From: Anaeromonas frigoriresistens
Lineage (GTDB): Bacteria > Bacillota > Clostridia > Tissierellales > SIT17
Direction: 5' to 3'
Length of the DNA stretch: 64,000 nucleotides
Assembly (NCBI RefSeq): GCF_016820655.1
Contig: NZ_WSFT01000016.1
Location: 62,001 to 126,000, forward strand
A program made the translations under genes and the position numbers. This document shows positions 35,898 through 43,666 of this stretch, one piece after another. The notes beneath the pieces were generated by a model. That model saw only the letters and a list, made by a program, of their open reading frames with translations, was not told the origin of the DNA and searched no databases. Within the stretch, counting starts at the first letter, position 1. Each line of letters opens with the position of its first letter.

Positions 35898-36911
35898 TTG
35901 ATAAAAATAAGAAACGTTTCTAAAGTATATAAATCTCAAGATAAAAGAATTATAGCTCTTAGAGATATTAATTTAGATATAAATAAAAAAGAAATTTTCG
36001 GAGTTATAGGATTAAGTGGTGCTGGTAAATCAACTCTTATCCGTACTATTAATAGGCTAGAAGAAGTTGATAAAGGCCAAATCATAGTTGATGGAGTAGA
36101 TATTACATCATTAACCAAAAAAGAGCTATTAAATCAAAGAAAAAATATAGGTATGATTTTCCAACACTTTGATTTACTAAGTTCAAAAACTGTATTTGAT
36201 AATATAGCATTTCCTTTACAGATTTCTAAAGTTAATAAACAAATTATTTATAAAAAAGTAAACGATCTATTAGAATTAGTAGGACTTAGTGATAAAAAAT
36301 ATGCATATCCATCTCAATTAAGCGGAGGACAAAAACAAAGAGTGGCTATCGCCAGAGCCTTAGCCAATGATCCTAACTTATTATTATGTGATGAAGCTAC
36401 ATCTGCCTTAGACCCAGAGACTACTAAATCAATATTACTACTTCTAAAAAATTTACAACAAACTCTAGGTTTAACAGTGGTTCTTATTACCCATGAAATG
36501 GAAGTTGTAAAGCGTATATGTGATAGAGTTGCTGTTATTAGTGATGGTTTAATTGTTGAGTCAGGAAAAGTAGATGATGTCTTCTTTAGTCCCCAAGCCG
36601 ATATCACTAAACGGTTTATTGGAGCTATCCATAATGAAGATATTGATGAAATTAATATAAAGCTTAAGAAAAATTCCAAATTAGTTAAATTAAGCTTTAT
36701 AGGAGACTCAGCTAAAAAACCTATAATTTCCCATCTGATTAGGAACTACAAAGTAGATATAAATATTCTATCAGGAAATATTGATAAGCTAACAACTACT
36801 AGTATAGGAAATCTAACTATACAAATTAATGGAGATATAAACGAAATCAACAGTTCTCTTACTCATCTTAGTGAGAATGGTGTCAAATGGGAGGTGATAG
36901 AAAATGTTTAG
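35898..36911 (+). CDS. metN: Methionine ABC importer ATPase MetN
   Basis: A 337-residue ATPase of the D/L-methionine importer. The ABC domain has GLSGAGKSTLIRTINRLEE, signature LSGGQKQRVAIARAL and LLCDEATSALDPETT; a C-terminal NIL regulatory domain (about 250-337) binds methionine and inhibits transport. The start is TTG at 35898 behind AAAGGAGG. It overlaps metI by 8 bases and is under SAM-I control, consistent with methionine uptake. Confidence 0.96.
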   Translation: MIKIRNVSKVYKSQDKRIIALRDINLDINKKEIFGVIGLSGAGKSTLIRTINRLEEVDKGQIIVDGVDITSLTKKELLNQRKNIGMIFQHFDLLSSKTVFDNIAFPLQISKVNKQIIYKKVNDLLELVGLSDKKYAYPSQLSGGQKQRVAIARALANDPNLLLCDEATSALDPETTKSILLLLKNLQQTLGLTVVLITHEMEVVKRICDRVAVISDGLIVESGKVDDVFFSPQADITKRFIGAIHNEDIDEINIKLKKNSKLVKLSFIGDSAKKPIISHLIRNYKVDINILSGNIDKLTTTSIGNLTIQINGDINEINSSLTHLSENGVKWEVIENV

Positions 36912-37548
36912 TATTTTAATAAATCCTCTGTTAGAAACTTTATATATGGTTTTATCATCAGCTATTATAGCTTTATTAATTGGTTTTCCTATTGGAGTTT
37001 TAATATATATTAGTGAAAAAGATAGTCTTTGGGAAAATAAAATAATCAATAATTCATTAAGTACAATAGTAAATATCGGAAGATCATTTCCATTTATTAT
37101 ACTTATGATAGTCTTATCACCTTTATCAAGATATGTTATAGGCACATCTATAGGAACTTCTGCAAGCATAGTTCCATTATCTATTGCAGCTGCTCCTTTT
37201 ATTGCTAGAATAGTGGAAAGTTCGTTAAAAGAAGTCAGTCATGGAATTATTGAAGCGTCCTTATCAATGGGAGCTACTAATCTACAGATAATACTTAGAG
37301 TTCTAATACCAGAGGCTCTACCTTCTCTGATTTTAGGTATGACTTTAACTTTAATAAATTTAATAGGCTATTCAGCAATGGCAGGAGCGATAGGAGGAGG
37401 TGGTTTAGGCGACTTAGCAATTAGATATGGTTTTTATAGATTTCAGTCAGACATAATGATTTTGTCTGTTGTAGTAATAATACTATTAGTACAAGGAATT
37501 CAAGTTTTGGGCAACAAAATTGCATTTAATTTACTTAAAAATCGCTAG
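36904..37548 (+). CDS. metI: Methionine ABC importer permease MetI
   Basis: A 214-residue inner-membrane permease with five hydrophobic segments and the MetI-type EAA coupling loop (GIIEASLSMGATNLQIILRVLIPEALP). It overlaps the end of metN by 8 bases, showing translational coupling, and is followed by metQ after 11 bases. Confidence 0.96.
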   Translation: MFSILINPLLETLYMVLSSAIIALLIGFPIGVLIYISEKDSLWENKIINNSLSTIVNIGRSFPFIILMIVLSPLSRYVIGTSIGTSASIVPLSIAAAPFIARIVESSLKEVSHGIIEASLSMGATNLQIILRVLIPEALPSLILGMTLTLINLIGYSAMAGAIGGGGLGDLAIRYGFYRFQSDIMILSVVVIILLVQGIQVLGNKIAFNLLKNR

Positions 37549-37559
37549 GAGGGTTTTAA

Positions 37560-38354
37560 TTGAAAAAAATCATATTTATATTATTAATAATATTGTCAAT
37601 TGTATTTACAGGTTGTAATGATGAGCAGTCATCAGATAATACATTAAAGGTAGGAGCTACTCCTATTCCCCATGGAGAAATATTAGAAATTGTAAAAGAT
37701 AATTTAGCAGAGGAAGGAATAACTTTAGAAATTATTGAGTTCACTGATTATGTTAAACCTAATTTAGCTTTATCTGAAGGAGAAATAGATGCAAATTTCT
37801 TTCAACATGTTCCTTATCTAGAAAATTTCAATAAAAACAATAATACAGATATAGTTTCCTTAGGGCAAATTCACCTAGAGCCCCTAGGAATATATTCAAA
37901 TACTATAAAAGAAATAAAAGATCTGAAGAAAGAAAGTAGTATAGCTATACCTAATGATCCTACAAATGGTGGAAGAGCTTTAATGCTTCTTGAAAAAAAC
38001 GGCCTTATAAAGTTAGATAAAAATGCCGGACTACTAGCAACAGAAAAAGATGTAACCCATAATCCTAAGAACTTACAATTTAAAGCTCTTGAAGCTGCTC
38101 AAATTCCAAGATCTTTAGATGATGTGGATTTAGCTATTATAAATGGAAATTATGCTTTAGAGGCTAATTTAACTCCTACAGAAGATGCTCTAATTATAGA
38201 AGAAAAAGATTCTCCTTATGCTAATATAATTGCAATAAGAAAAGCGGACGAGAATAAAGAAAATTTAAAACTTCTTCTAAAAGTTTTACAAAGTAAAGAA
38301 GTTGAAGAATTTATTGCAAAAAAATATAACGGCAGTGTAATCCCCGGATTTTAA
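37560..38354 (+). CDS. metQ: Methionine-binding lipoprotein MetQ
   Basis: A 264-residue substrate-binding lipoprotein of the NlpA/MetQ family. It has a lipobox (SIVFTGC, cysteine at about residue 19), then TLKVGATPIPHGEILEIVKD and DANFFQHVPYLENFN, typical of MetQ. The start is TTG behind AGGAGGG. Last gene of the S-box operon, closed by a strong terminator. Confidence 0.95.
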   Translation: MKKIIFILLIILSIVFTGCNDEQSSDNTLKVGATPIPHGEILEIVKDNLAEEGITLEIIEFTDYVKPNLALSEGEIDANFFQHVPYLENFNKNNNTDIVSLGQIHLEPLGIYSNTIKEIKDLKKESSIAIPNDPTNGGRALMLLEKNGLIKLDKNAGLLATEKDVTHNPKNLQFKALEAAQIPRSLDDVDLAIINGNYALEANLTPTEDALIIEEKDSPYANIIAIRKADENKENLKLLLKVLQSKEVEEFIAKKYNGSVIPGF

Positions 38355-38384
38355 AAGACTCCCATTAATGGGAGTCTTCTTTTA
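38355..38384. terminator. Bidirectional terminator between metQ and the encapsulin gene
   Basis: AAGACTCCCATT/AATGGGAGTCTT, perfectly paired, with T-rich tails on both strands; the flanking genes converge on it. Confidence 0.85.
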
Positions 38385-39170
38385 GATATTATATTTAATA
38401 ATAATATCTGGATCTAATACTCTAAATGTAAAAGATTCAGTTATAAAGAATTTCACTTTATTATTATCACTATTTTGATACCCTATAGATAAATCTTTAC
38501 CTATTGTCATTTCTAAGTCGTCATGATCACAAGGTATTAGGAAAGCACCATCTACAACATGACTATATATAACTTCCATACCTAATAATTCTTCTAACCT
38601 TGCTAATAATGGATATCCCGTACAATTTGCATTAATTCTTTTATATGCTTCTTTTCCTACTATCAATGCATAAGGTTTACCAGCAAATGCATCTTGAAGT
38701 CTTAATATTCCTTCAGATACTGCTGCTAATATCTCATCACCATTCTTCCCAAAGTTCATAGTATTTTGTTCTGAGGAGCTTTTCAATCCTTCAATCATAC
38801 CTTTTTCTAACCCATTATATATCGCATTCTCTTCAAATAAAGCAATTTTTCTTACTGCTTCTTCTAGATTCTCTAACTCTACATCCTTTGCTCCTCTTAC
38901 TATATTGTCCATTTCCCATCTATCTAACTCAAATTCTACTCTACTTTCAACTAAAGGCTTTACTTTATATAGTCCAAAGTCAGTATCTGTTTTGTCATCT
39001 TTTACAGGCTCTATACGTCCTTCAGGAACTACAGTATATCCCCATCCCTTTGGACCAGTTACATTGACTACTTTTCTTGCGGATAAATAGTTTGAAAGAA
39101 CTTCTTTAGCTCTGTCATCTATTTCTTCCCACATTTCCTCTGTTATAGGTGCTAAATTTCTCTTTAACAT
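38382..39170 (-). CDS. Encapsulin shell protein (family 1)
   Basis: A 262-residue HK97-fold protein that self-assembles into a protein nanocompartment. It matches family 1 encapsulins: LAPITEEMWEEIDDRAKEVL, GPKGWGYTVVPEGRI, KVKPLVESRVEFELDRWEMD, and the C-terminal ESFTFRVLDPDIIIKYN. The gene directly upstream (22 bases) encodes its ferritin-like cargo, so the particle is very likely an iron store. No phage genes accompany it. Confidence 0.95.
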   Translation of the reverse strand: MLKRNLAPITEEMWEEIDDRAKEVLSNYLSARKVVNVTGPKGWGYTVVPEGRIEPVKDDKTDTDFGLYKVKPLVESRVEFELDRWEMDNIVRGAKDVELENLEEAVRKIALFEENAIYNGLEKGMIEGLKSSSEQNTMNFGKNGDEILAAVSEGILRLQDAFAGKPYALIVGKEAYKRINANCTGYPLLARLEELLGMEVIYSHVVDGAFLIPCDHDDLEMTIGKDLSIGYQNSDNNKVKFFITESFTFRVLDPDIIIKYNI

Positions 39171-39192
39171 TTACATTCCCCTTCCTATAAAT

Positions 39193-39537
39193 TTATTTCA
39201 ATTTACCTATTCCTAAATCTCCATCATTATTATCCTCATCTTCTTCAGCTTTTTCTTCTACTTCAAGAATTGGATCTTCAGTAAATAAATATGTACGTAA
39301 TTGCTCATCCCATCCTGGCATATTTCTCCTTAACCATTCCAGTGCCATACAAGCGTGCTCTATCTCTTCATTCCTATTGTGAGCCATTATAGCCTTTAAT
39401 TGTTCATCTTTTGTAGCTACTACTCTTTGATGATACCAATCTACAGCTTCAACCTCTTCCATCAAACTGTGCAATGCTCTTACATAATTTCTAGACTCCT
39501 CATCTAGTAAGTCTATTGACTCATGATAATCATTCAT
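39193..39537 (-). CDS. Encapsulated ferritin-like cargo protein (EncFtn)
   Basis: A 114-residue two-helix ferritin-like protein that oxidises and passes iron into the encapsulin. The helices carry the ferroxidase residues (SLMEEVEAVDWYHQRV, RNEEIEHACMALEWLRR). An acidic linker (VEEKAEEDEDNNDGD) leads to a C-terminal DLGIGKLK tail, the usual signal that docks the cargo inside the shell. Good GGGAGG site. First gene of the two-gene unit, between fbp and the shell gene. Confidence 0.95.
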   Translation of the reverse strand: MNDYHESIDLLDEESRNYVRALHSLMEEVEAVDWYHQRVVATKDEQLKAIMAHNRNEEIEHACMALEWLRRNMPGWDEQLRTYLFTEDPILEVEEKAEEDEDNNDGDLGIGKLK

Positions 39538-39601
39538 ACAAACTACCTCCCTTTAATTTCTCTGTCTTCTAAAATATTACCCTATATACTATAAATTAAA
39601 C

Positions 39602-39640
39602 ATAAGAAAAAGACTTCTACAGTAGAAGTCTTTTTCTTAT
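39602..39640 (-). terminator. Terminator at the end of fbp
   Basis: A 19-bp perfect inverted repeat (arms 39602-39620 and 39622-39640) whose 5' arm includes the fbp stop codon; the minus-strand arm ends CTTTTTCTTAT. Confidence 0.75.
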
Positions 39641-41625
39641 TCGATATCCTCATTTATTAATCCCATTCTATATGCTGCTAACAATCTTTCTAAAGAGTTT
39701 ACTCTTTCTTTTATTTCTTTTCCTTTATCTGTATCATAAATATACTCTCTTTTATCCATTTTTTCTAATAATTCTAATGTAGATAGTATATCTTTTTCTT
39801 CAACAATTGCTTTTTCTTTAGATTCAAATGGTTCATGGGATGCTAATCTTATACCATAGGAATTATATATTAACGTATAACCAGCTATTCCTGTCTTTGA
39901 TTGATAAGCTTTAGAAAAACCTCCATCAATCACTAGTAATTTACCATTACCTTTGATTGGACTCTCTCCCTTTGATACTTTAACTGGGACATGTCCATTT
40001 ATGATATGTGATTCATTAGGATTAAGACCAAATTCCTCTAATATTTTATTTAGTATATCCTCATTATCTCTAAATTTATAATAAGGATCTTTTATTTCTA
40101 TATGAGTACTTTTATCATCAATAAAGTATCTTTCAAATGTAGTCATTCTATCTTTTCCAAACAACGGAGAATTTCCATTGCACCATAAATACCACATTAT
40201 ATCTTGTCCATAGAGCCCTTTATCTAATTCATTATTATTAAAATAAGTCATTCTAACTAGAAAATCTAATTTGTCAAAAAGTGATTTTCCATATAGAGAC
40301 TCATTGCCTAATTTTACTTCTCTAAAGTTTCCATCTTCAGTCATAGGAATACAACTGTGGTATAAAAGATTTGAATTATATCTTAGATACATACTTCCAT
40401 TAGAGTACAGGAACTTTATATGTTTTTGAAGTTTATCACTACCCATAAAACATTCTTTGATTCTATTTAAAATTCTTTCTTCTTCTTCAGTTAATCTATA
40501 AGGATCATTTATATCTATTGTTGGGAAATTTGTATCATTCATCAAATATTTCTTTCCATTAATCTCTATAGTATAATCTTGATAATTTATTTTATCTAAT
40601 AACAATCTCTCTTCCATTTCATAATTTGGGCTATTTTCTATAAGTTGACCTTCTAACTTGAATTGTATGATAGATATTGCTTTGTGCATCTTTGATAATA
40701 ATTCTAAGTCTTTTTCTTGATAATAGTTTTCTATTGGTTTTTTTGGAATAAAACTTCTTGATTTATCATCTTTATAAGTATTTAATGCAAAAGTAGCTAA
40801 TGGTAATAAGTTTATCCCATATCCTTCTTCTAATGTGGCTAAATTAGCATATCTTAATGCTATTCTGACCACATTAGTTATACAAGCTAAAGATCCACTA
40901 GCTGCCCCCATCCATAAAATATCATGATTTCCCCATTGAATATCTACTGAGCTACTTCTTTCAATTAAGTCATCTATAATTTTATGAGCATAAGGTCCTC
41001 TATCATATATATCTCCTACTATATGAAGTCTATCTATTGCTAGTCTTTGAATTAACTTTGCTATAGCAATTATAAACTCATCCGATCTATCGATTCCTAT
41101 TATAGTATCAATAATATTATTAAAATAGTCATGCTTATTTAATCTTTCTTCATCCTCGTGCAATAATTCCTCTATTATATATGAAAAATCCTTAGGCAAT
41201 GTCTTCCGCACTCTGGATCTAGTATATTTAGAAGAAACTATCCTACATATTTTTATTAATTGTATTAAAGTAATTCTATACCACTCATTTAAATCATCAA
41301 CTTCTTTTTTTATTAAATCAATTTTTTCTTCTGGATAATATAGTAATGTAGCTAATTTCTTTTTTTCATCAAGGTCTAAGCTATCATCAAAGATATCATC
41401 TATCTTTAATTTTAATACCCCAGATGCATTTCTTAATACATAACTAAAAGCTTCATACTCCCCATGAATATCTGTCAAAAAGTGTTCTGTACCTTTGGGA
41501 AGATTTAAAATAGCATTTAAATTTATGATTTCAGATGTAACTGAAGATATAGAAGGATAATCCTCTGATAATAGCTTTAAGTAATTAATATCCTTCATTA
41601 ATTCATCAATAGTGACATTCTTCAA
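39637..41625 (-). CDS. fbp: Fructose-1,6-bisphosphatase, class III
   Basis: A 662-residue gluconeogenic phosphatase of the Firmicute-specific class III. The metallophosphatase signatures are visible (HFLTDIHGEYEAF, IVGDIYDRGPYAH, IQWGNHDILWMGAA, and a late HIINGHVPV). The length is usual for the family. A monocistronic gene with its own terminator. Confidence 0.96.
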   Translation of the reverse strand: MKNVTIDELMKDINYLKLLSEDYPSISSVTSEIINLNAILNLPKGTEHFLTDIHGEYEAFSYVLRNASGVLKLKIDDIFDDSLDLDEKKKLATLLYYPEEKIDLIKKEVDDLNEWYRITLIQLIKICRIVSSKYTRSRVRKTLPKDFSYIIEELLHEDEERLNKHDYFNNIIDTIIGIDRSDEFIIAIAKLIQRLAIDRLHIVGDIYDRGPYAHKIIDDLIERSSSVDIQWGNHDILWMGAASGSLACITNVVRIALRYANLATLEEGYGINLLPLATFALNTYKDDKSRSFIPKKPIENYYQEKDLELLSKMHKAISIIQFKLEGQLIENSPNYEMEERLLLDKINYQDYTIEINGKKYLMNDTNFPTIDINDPYRLTEEEERILNRIKECFMGSDKLQKHIKFLYSNGSMYLRYNSNLLYHSCIPMTEDGNFREVKLGNESLYGKSLFDKLDFLVRMTYFNNNELDKGLYGQDIMWYLWCNGNSPLFGKDRMTTFERYFIDDKSTHIEIKDPYYKFRDNEDILNKILEEFGLNPNESHIINGHVPVKVSKGESPIKGNGKLLVIDGGFSKAYQSKTGIAGYTLIYNSYGIRLASHEPFESKEKAIVEEKDILSTLELLEKMDKREYIYDTDKGKEIKERVNSLERLLAAYRMGLINEDIE

Positions 41626-41687
41626 TGTAATTCCCCCTGTTTAACATGTAATATACTCTTATAATATAACATATTTCAATATTTGTG

Positions 41688-41721
41688 AAAACAAAATAGA
41701 TGGATAAATTCCATCTATTTT
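41688..41721 (-). terminator. Terminator after the small CxxC protein gene
   Basis: The stem AAAATAGATGG/CCATCTATTTT with a 7-base loop; the stop codon lies at its base. Confidence 0.7.
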
Positions 41722-41924
41722 CTAAATAACTTCTTAAATATTCCTTTTTTCTTTTCTTTTCTTTGGAGAGAGTTCTGACTTTTTAAGAAAGGCCATTGTT
41801 CTTTGGCATACTCTTCTCCACCAATACAGGTGTTGCCCTCTATATAATATTCATTTCCATCCTTTTGGAGGGTTATATAGCAATTTCTTCCACAACCATC
41901 ACATTGGAATTTATTATTTTTCAT
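41715..41924 (-). CDS. Small cysteine-rich protein, DUF1667-like
   Basis: 69 residues. QCDGCGRNCYITL then IEGNTCIGGEEYAKEQ resembles the DUF1667 cysteine motif (CxxCxxxC plus a distant cysteine) that usually accompanies anaerobic glycerol-3-phosphate dehydrogenase, but none is nearby. The last 16 residues are strongly basic (KEKKKGIFKKLFRK). The ATG at 41924 has GGGAGG with good spacing; the longer frame has no site. Metal or nucleic-acid binding is possible. Confidence 0.7.
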   Translation of the reverse strand: MKNNKFQCDGCGRNCYITLQKDGNEYYIEGNTCIGGEEYAKEQWPFLKSQNSLQRKEKKKGIFKKLFRK

Positions 41925-41992
41925 AAAATACCTCCCAATACTATATCCCATTAATTATAACATTTAACGACAGTTTATTAAAGAATGATAAA

Positions 41993-42022
41993 GTTTATGA
42001 TCAATATTTTCTGGTAAATATA
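41993..42022 (+). promoter_or_regulatory. Possible forespore-type promoter before the ligD genes
   Basis: GTTTA, 15 bases, GGTAAATATA resembles the sigma-F/sigma-G style GYWTA ... GGNRANAMTW pattern. In Bacillus ligD is forespore-expressed. The match is loose and a sigma-A reading (TATTATAAG) is also possible. Confidence 0.3.
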
Positions 42023-42042
42023 TTATAAGAGGAGTTGGTATA

Positions 42043-42621
42043 ATGTCTAATGAAAAACTTAATAAATATAATGAAAAAAGAAAATTCAGCTCTACACCAG
42101 AACCTAAAGGAAATTCAAGTAAGAACAGTGATAAACCAATTTTTGTAATACAAAAACATAATGCATCTAATCTACATTATGATTTCAGAATAGAAATAGA
42201 TGGAGTTCTAAAATCATGGGCTATACCCAAAGGTCCTTCTACCGATCCAAGGAAAAGACGATTAGCTATGCCTACTGAAGATCATCCAATGAAATATGCA
42301 GACTTTGAGGGAGTTATCCCTAAAGGAAATTATGGTGCTGGTGAGGTTATTGTATGGGATAATGGAACTTATGAAAATCTTAAAGAAAACAACTCACCCA
42401 CTGTAGAGGAATCATTAAAAGAGGGTCACTTAACCATATGGCTGAATGGCAAAAAATTGAAAGGTGGTTATGCTTTAATAAGGACAAGTAAAGGCAAGGA
42501 CGAAAGATGGATATTAGTGAAAATGAAAGATGATGAGGCTGATGCTAGAAGAAATCCTACTAGCACAGAAAACAATTCTGTCCTTAGTGGTAAAACCATA
42601 GAAGAAGTAAAGGATGAGTAA
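42043..42621 (+). CDS. LigD-type 3'-phosphoesterase (stand-alone)
   Basis: A 192-residue protein equal to the phosphoesterase module of DNA ligase D, which trims 3' ends during non-homologous end joining. Conserved motifs: FVIQKHNASNLHYDFRIEID, WAIPKGPSTDPRKRRLAM, EDHPMKYADFEGVIPKGNYG. Here it is a separate gene that overlaps the polymerase gene by 8 bases. No ligase domain is fused. The ribosome-binding site is GAGGAG. Confidence 0.93.
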   Translation: MSNEKLNKYNEKRKFSSTPEPKGNSSKNSDKPIFVIQKHNASNLHYDFRIEIDGVLKSWAIPKGPSTDPRKRRLAMPTEDHPMKYADFEGVIPKGNYGAGEVIVWDNGTYENLKENNSPTVEESLKEGHLTIWLNGKKLKGGYALIRTSKGKDERWILVKMKDDEADARRNPTSTENNSVLSGKTIEEVKDE

Positions 42622-43498
42622 TATGCAGATATATGATAAGAAAATTGAAATTAAGAATACAGATAAAGTTCTATTCCCCAAAACTAATATTACCAAAGGA
42701 GATTTAATTGACTACTTTGATAAAATATCTAAATATATGTTACCTCACATTAAAAACCGACCTTTAACTATGCATAGGTTCCCAAATGGAATTGAGGATA
42801 TAGACTTTTATGAAAAGCAAATTCCAAGCCACTTTCCTAGTTGGTTTAACCGAATAGATGTAAAAAACAAAAGTAAAGGATATACAATTTATCCACTATG
42901 TGATGATAAACTATCCTTAGTATACCTTGCCAATCAAGCATGTATATCTCATCATATATGGTTGACTACAAAGAATAGCTTAGAATGCCCAGATAAAATG
43001 ATATTTGATTTAGATCCTCCAAAAAAGGGAAATTTTAGTATAGTAATAAAAGCAGCTAAATCATTAAAGAAAGTTTTAGAAGAAAAATCACTAGTACCAT
43101 ATGTAATGACAACTGGTTCATCCGGACTTCATATAGTTGTTCCAATAAAGCAAGAAAAGAGTTTTGATGAAATAAGAGAAATTGCTAAAGACATTTCTCA
43201 AGAAGTTGTTAATAAAGACGAAGATCTATACACCATTGAACAAAGAAAGGAAAAAAGAGAAAATAAAATATTTATAGATTATCTTCGAAATGCCTATGGA
43301 CAAACTTCTATTGCTCCCTATAGCATTCGAAGTAAAGAACACGCCCCAGTAGCTACTCCTTTAGATTGGAATGAATTAGATGGTGATTTAACTCCTACAA
43401 AATATAATATAAAAAATATATTTAGACGCCTAGGACAAAAAGAAGATCCTTGGAAGGATATGTATCATAATAAAAGAACTATAAAAAAGATGGGTTAA
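42614..43498 (+). CDS. LigD-type polymerase/primase (stand-alone)
   Basis: A 294-residue archaeo-eukaryotic primase-like polymerase, the end-filling module of LigD. Motifs: NITKGDLIDYFDKISKYMLP, the metal-binding MIFDLDPP, TTGSSGLHIVVPI, and later KIFIDYLRNAYGQTSIAPYS. Its ATG lies inside the end of the phosphoesterase gene, so the two are coupled. Neither Ku nor an ATP-dependent ligase gene is in the window. The stop codon abuts that of the convergent zinc-ribbon gene in a shared palindrome. Confidence 0.94.
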   Translation: MSNMQIYDKKIEIKNTDKVLFPKTNITKGDLIDYFDKISKYMLPHIKNRPLTMHRFPNGIEDIDFYEKQIPSHFPSWFNRIDVKNKSKGYTIYPLCDDKLSLVYLANQACISHHIWLTTKNSLECPDKMIFDLDPPKKGNFSIVIKAAKSLKKVLEEKSLVPYVMTTGSSGLHIVVPIKQEKSFDEIREIAKDISQEVVNKDEDLYTIEQRKEKRENKIFIDYLRNAYGQTSIAPYSIRSKEHAPVATPLDWNELDGDLTPTKYNIKNIFRRLGQKEDPWKDMYHNKRTIKKMG

Positions 43499-43513
43499 TT
43501 AACCCATCTTTTT
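43484..43513. terminator. Perfect 30-base palindrome shared by two convergent genes
   Basis: Arms AAAAAGATGGGTTAA and TTAACCCATCTTTTT. The stop codons of the LigD polymerase gene (+) and the zinc-ribbon gene (-) lie back to back at its centre. T runs on both strands make it a bidirectional terminator. Confidence 0.8.
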
Positions 43514-43654
43514 GAATATACTACAGCCTTTACATTCTGAACATTTTTTTAAAAGTATATTATTACATCTTGGACACCTAATAAGATTAGGATCCTTTAT
43601 TTTATTGTTACATTGAGAACATATTCTTACACCTTCTGTAGTATTACAATTCAT
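43499..43654 (-). CDS. 51-residue zinc-ribbon protein downstream of feoB
   Basis: A short gene with an AAGGAGATG site before its ATG. It has three CxxC pairs (RICSQCNN, RCPRCNN, KCSECKGC) plus Cys3, a double zinc-ribbon pattern, and ends FKKMG. It starts 13 bases after feoB ends. Small cysteine-rich proteins are often found at this place in feo operons; the role is unknown, and iron or zinc sensing or FeoB partnership is only a guess. Confidence 0.8.
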   Translation of the reverse strand: MNCNTTEGVRICSQCNNKIKDPNLIRCPRCNNILLKKCSECKGCSIFKKMG

Positions 43655-43666
43655 ATTTTCATCTCC

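Noticed and set aside
38382-39170. HK97-fold protein as a prophage capsid
   Set aside because: The sequence is a family 1 encapsulin and its neighbour is a ferritin cargo; no other phage genes.
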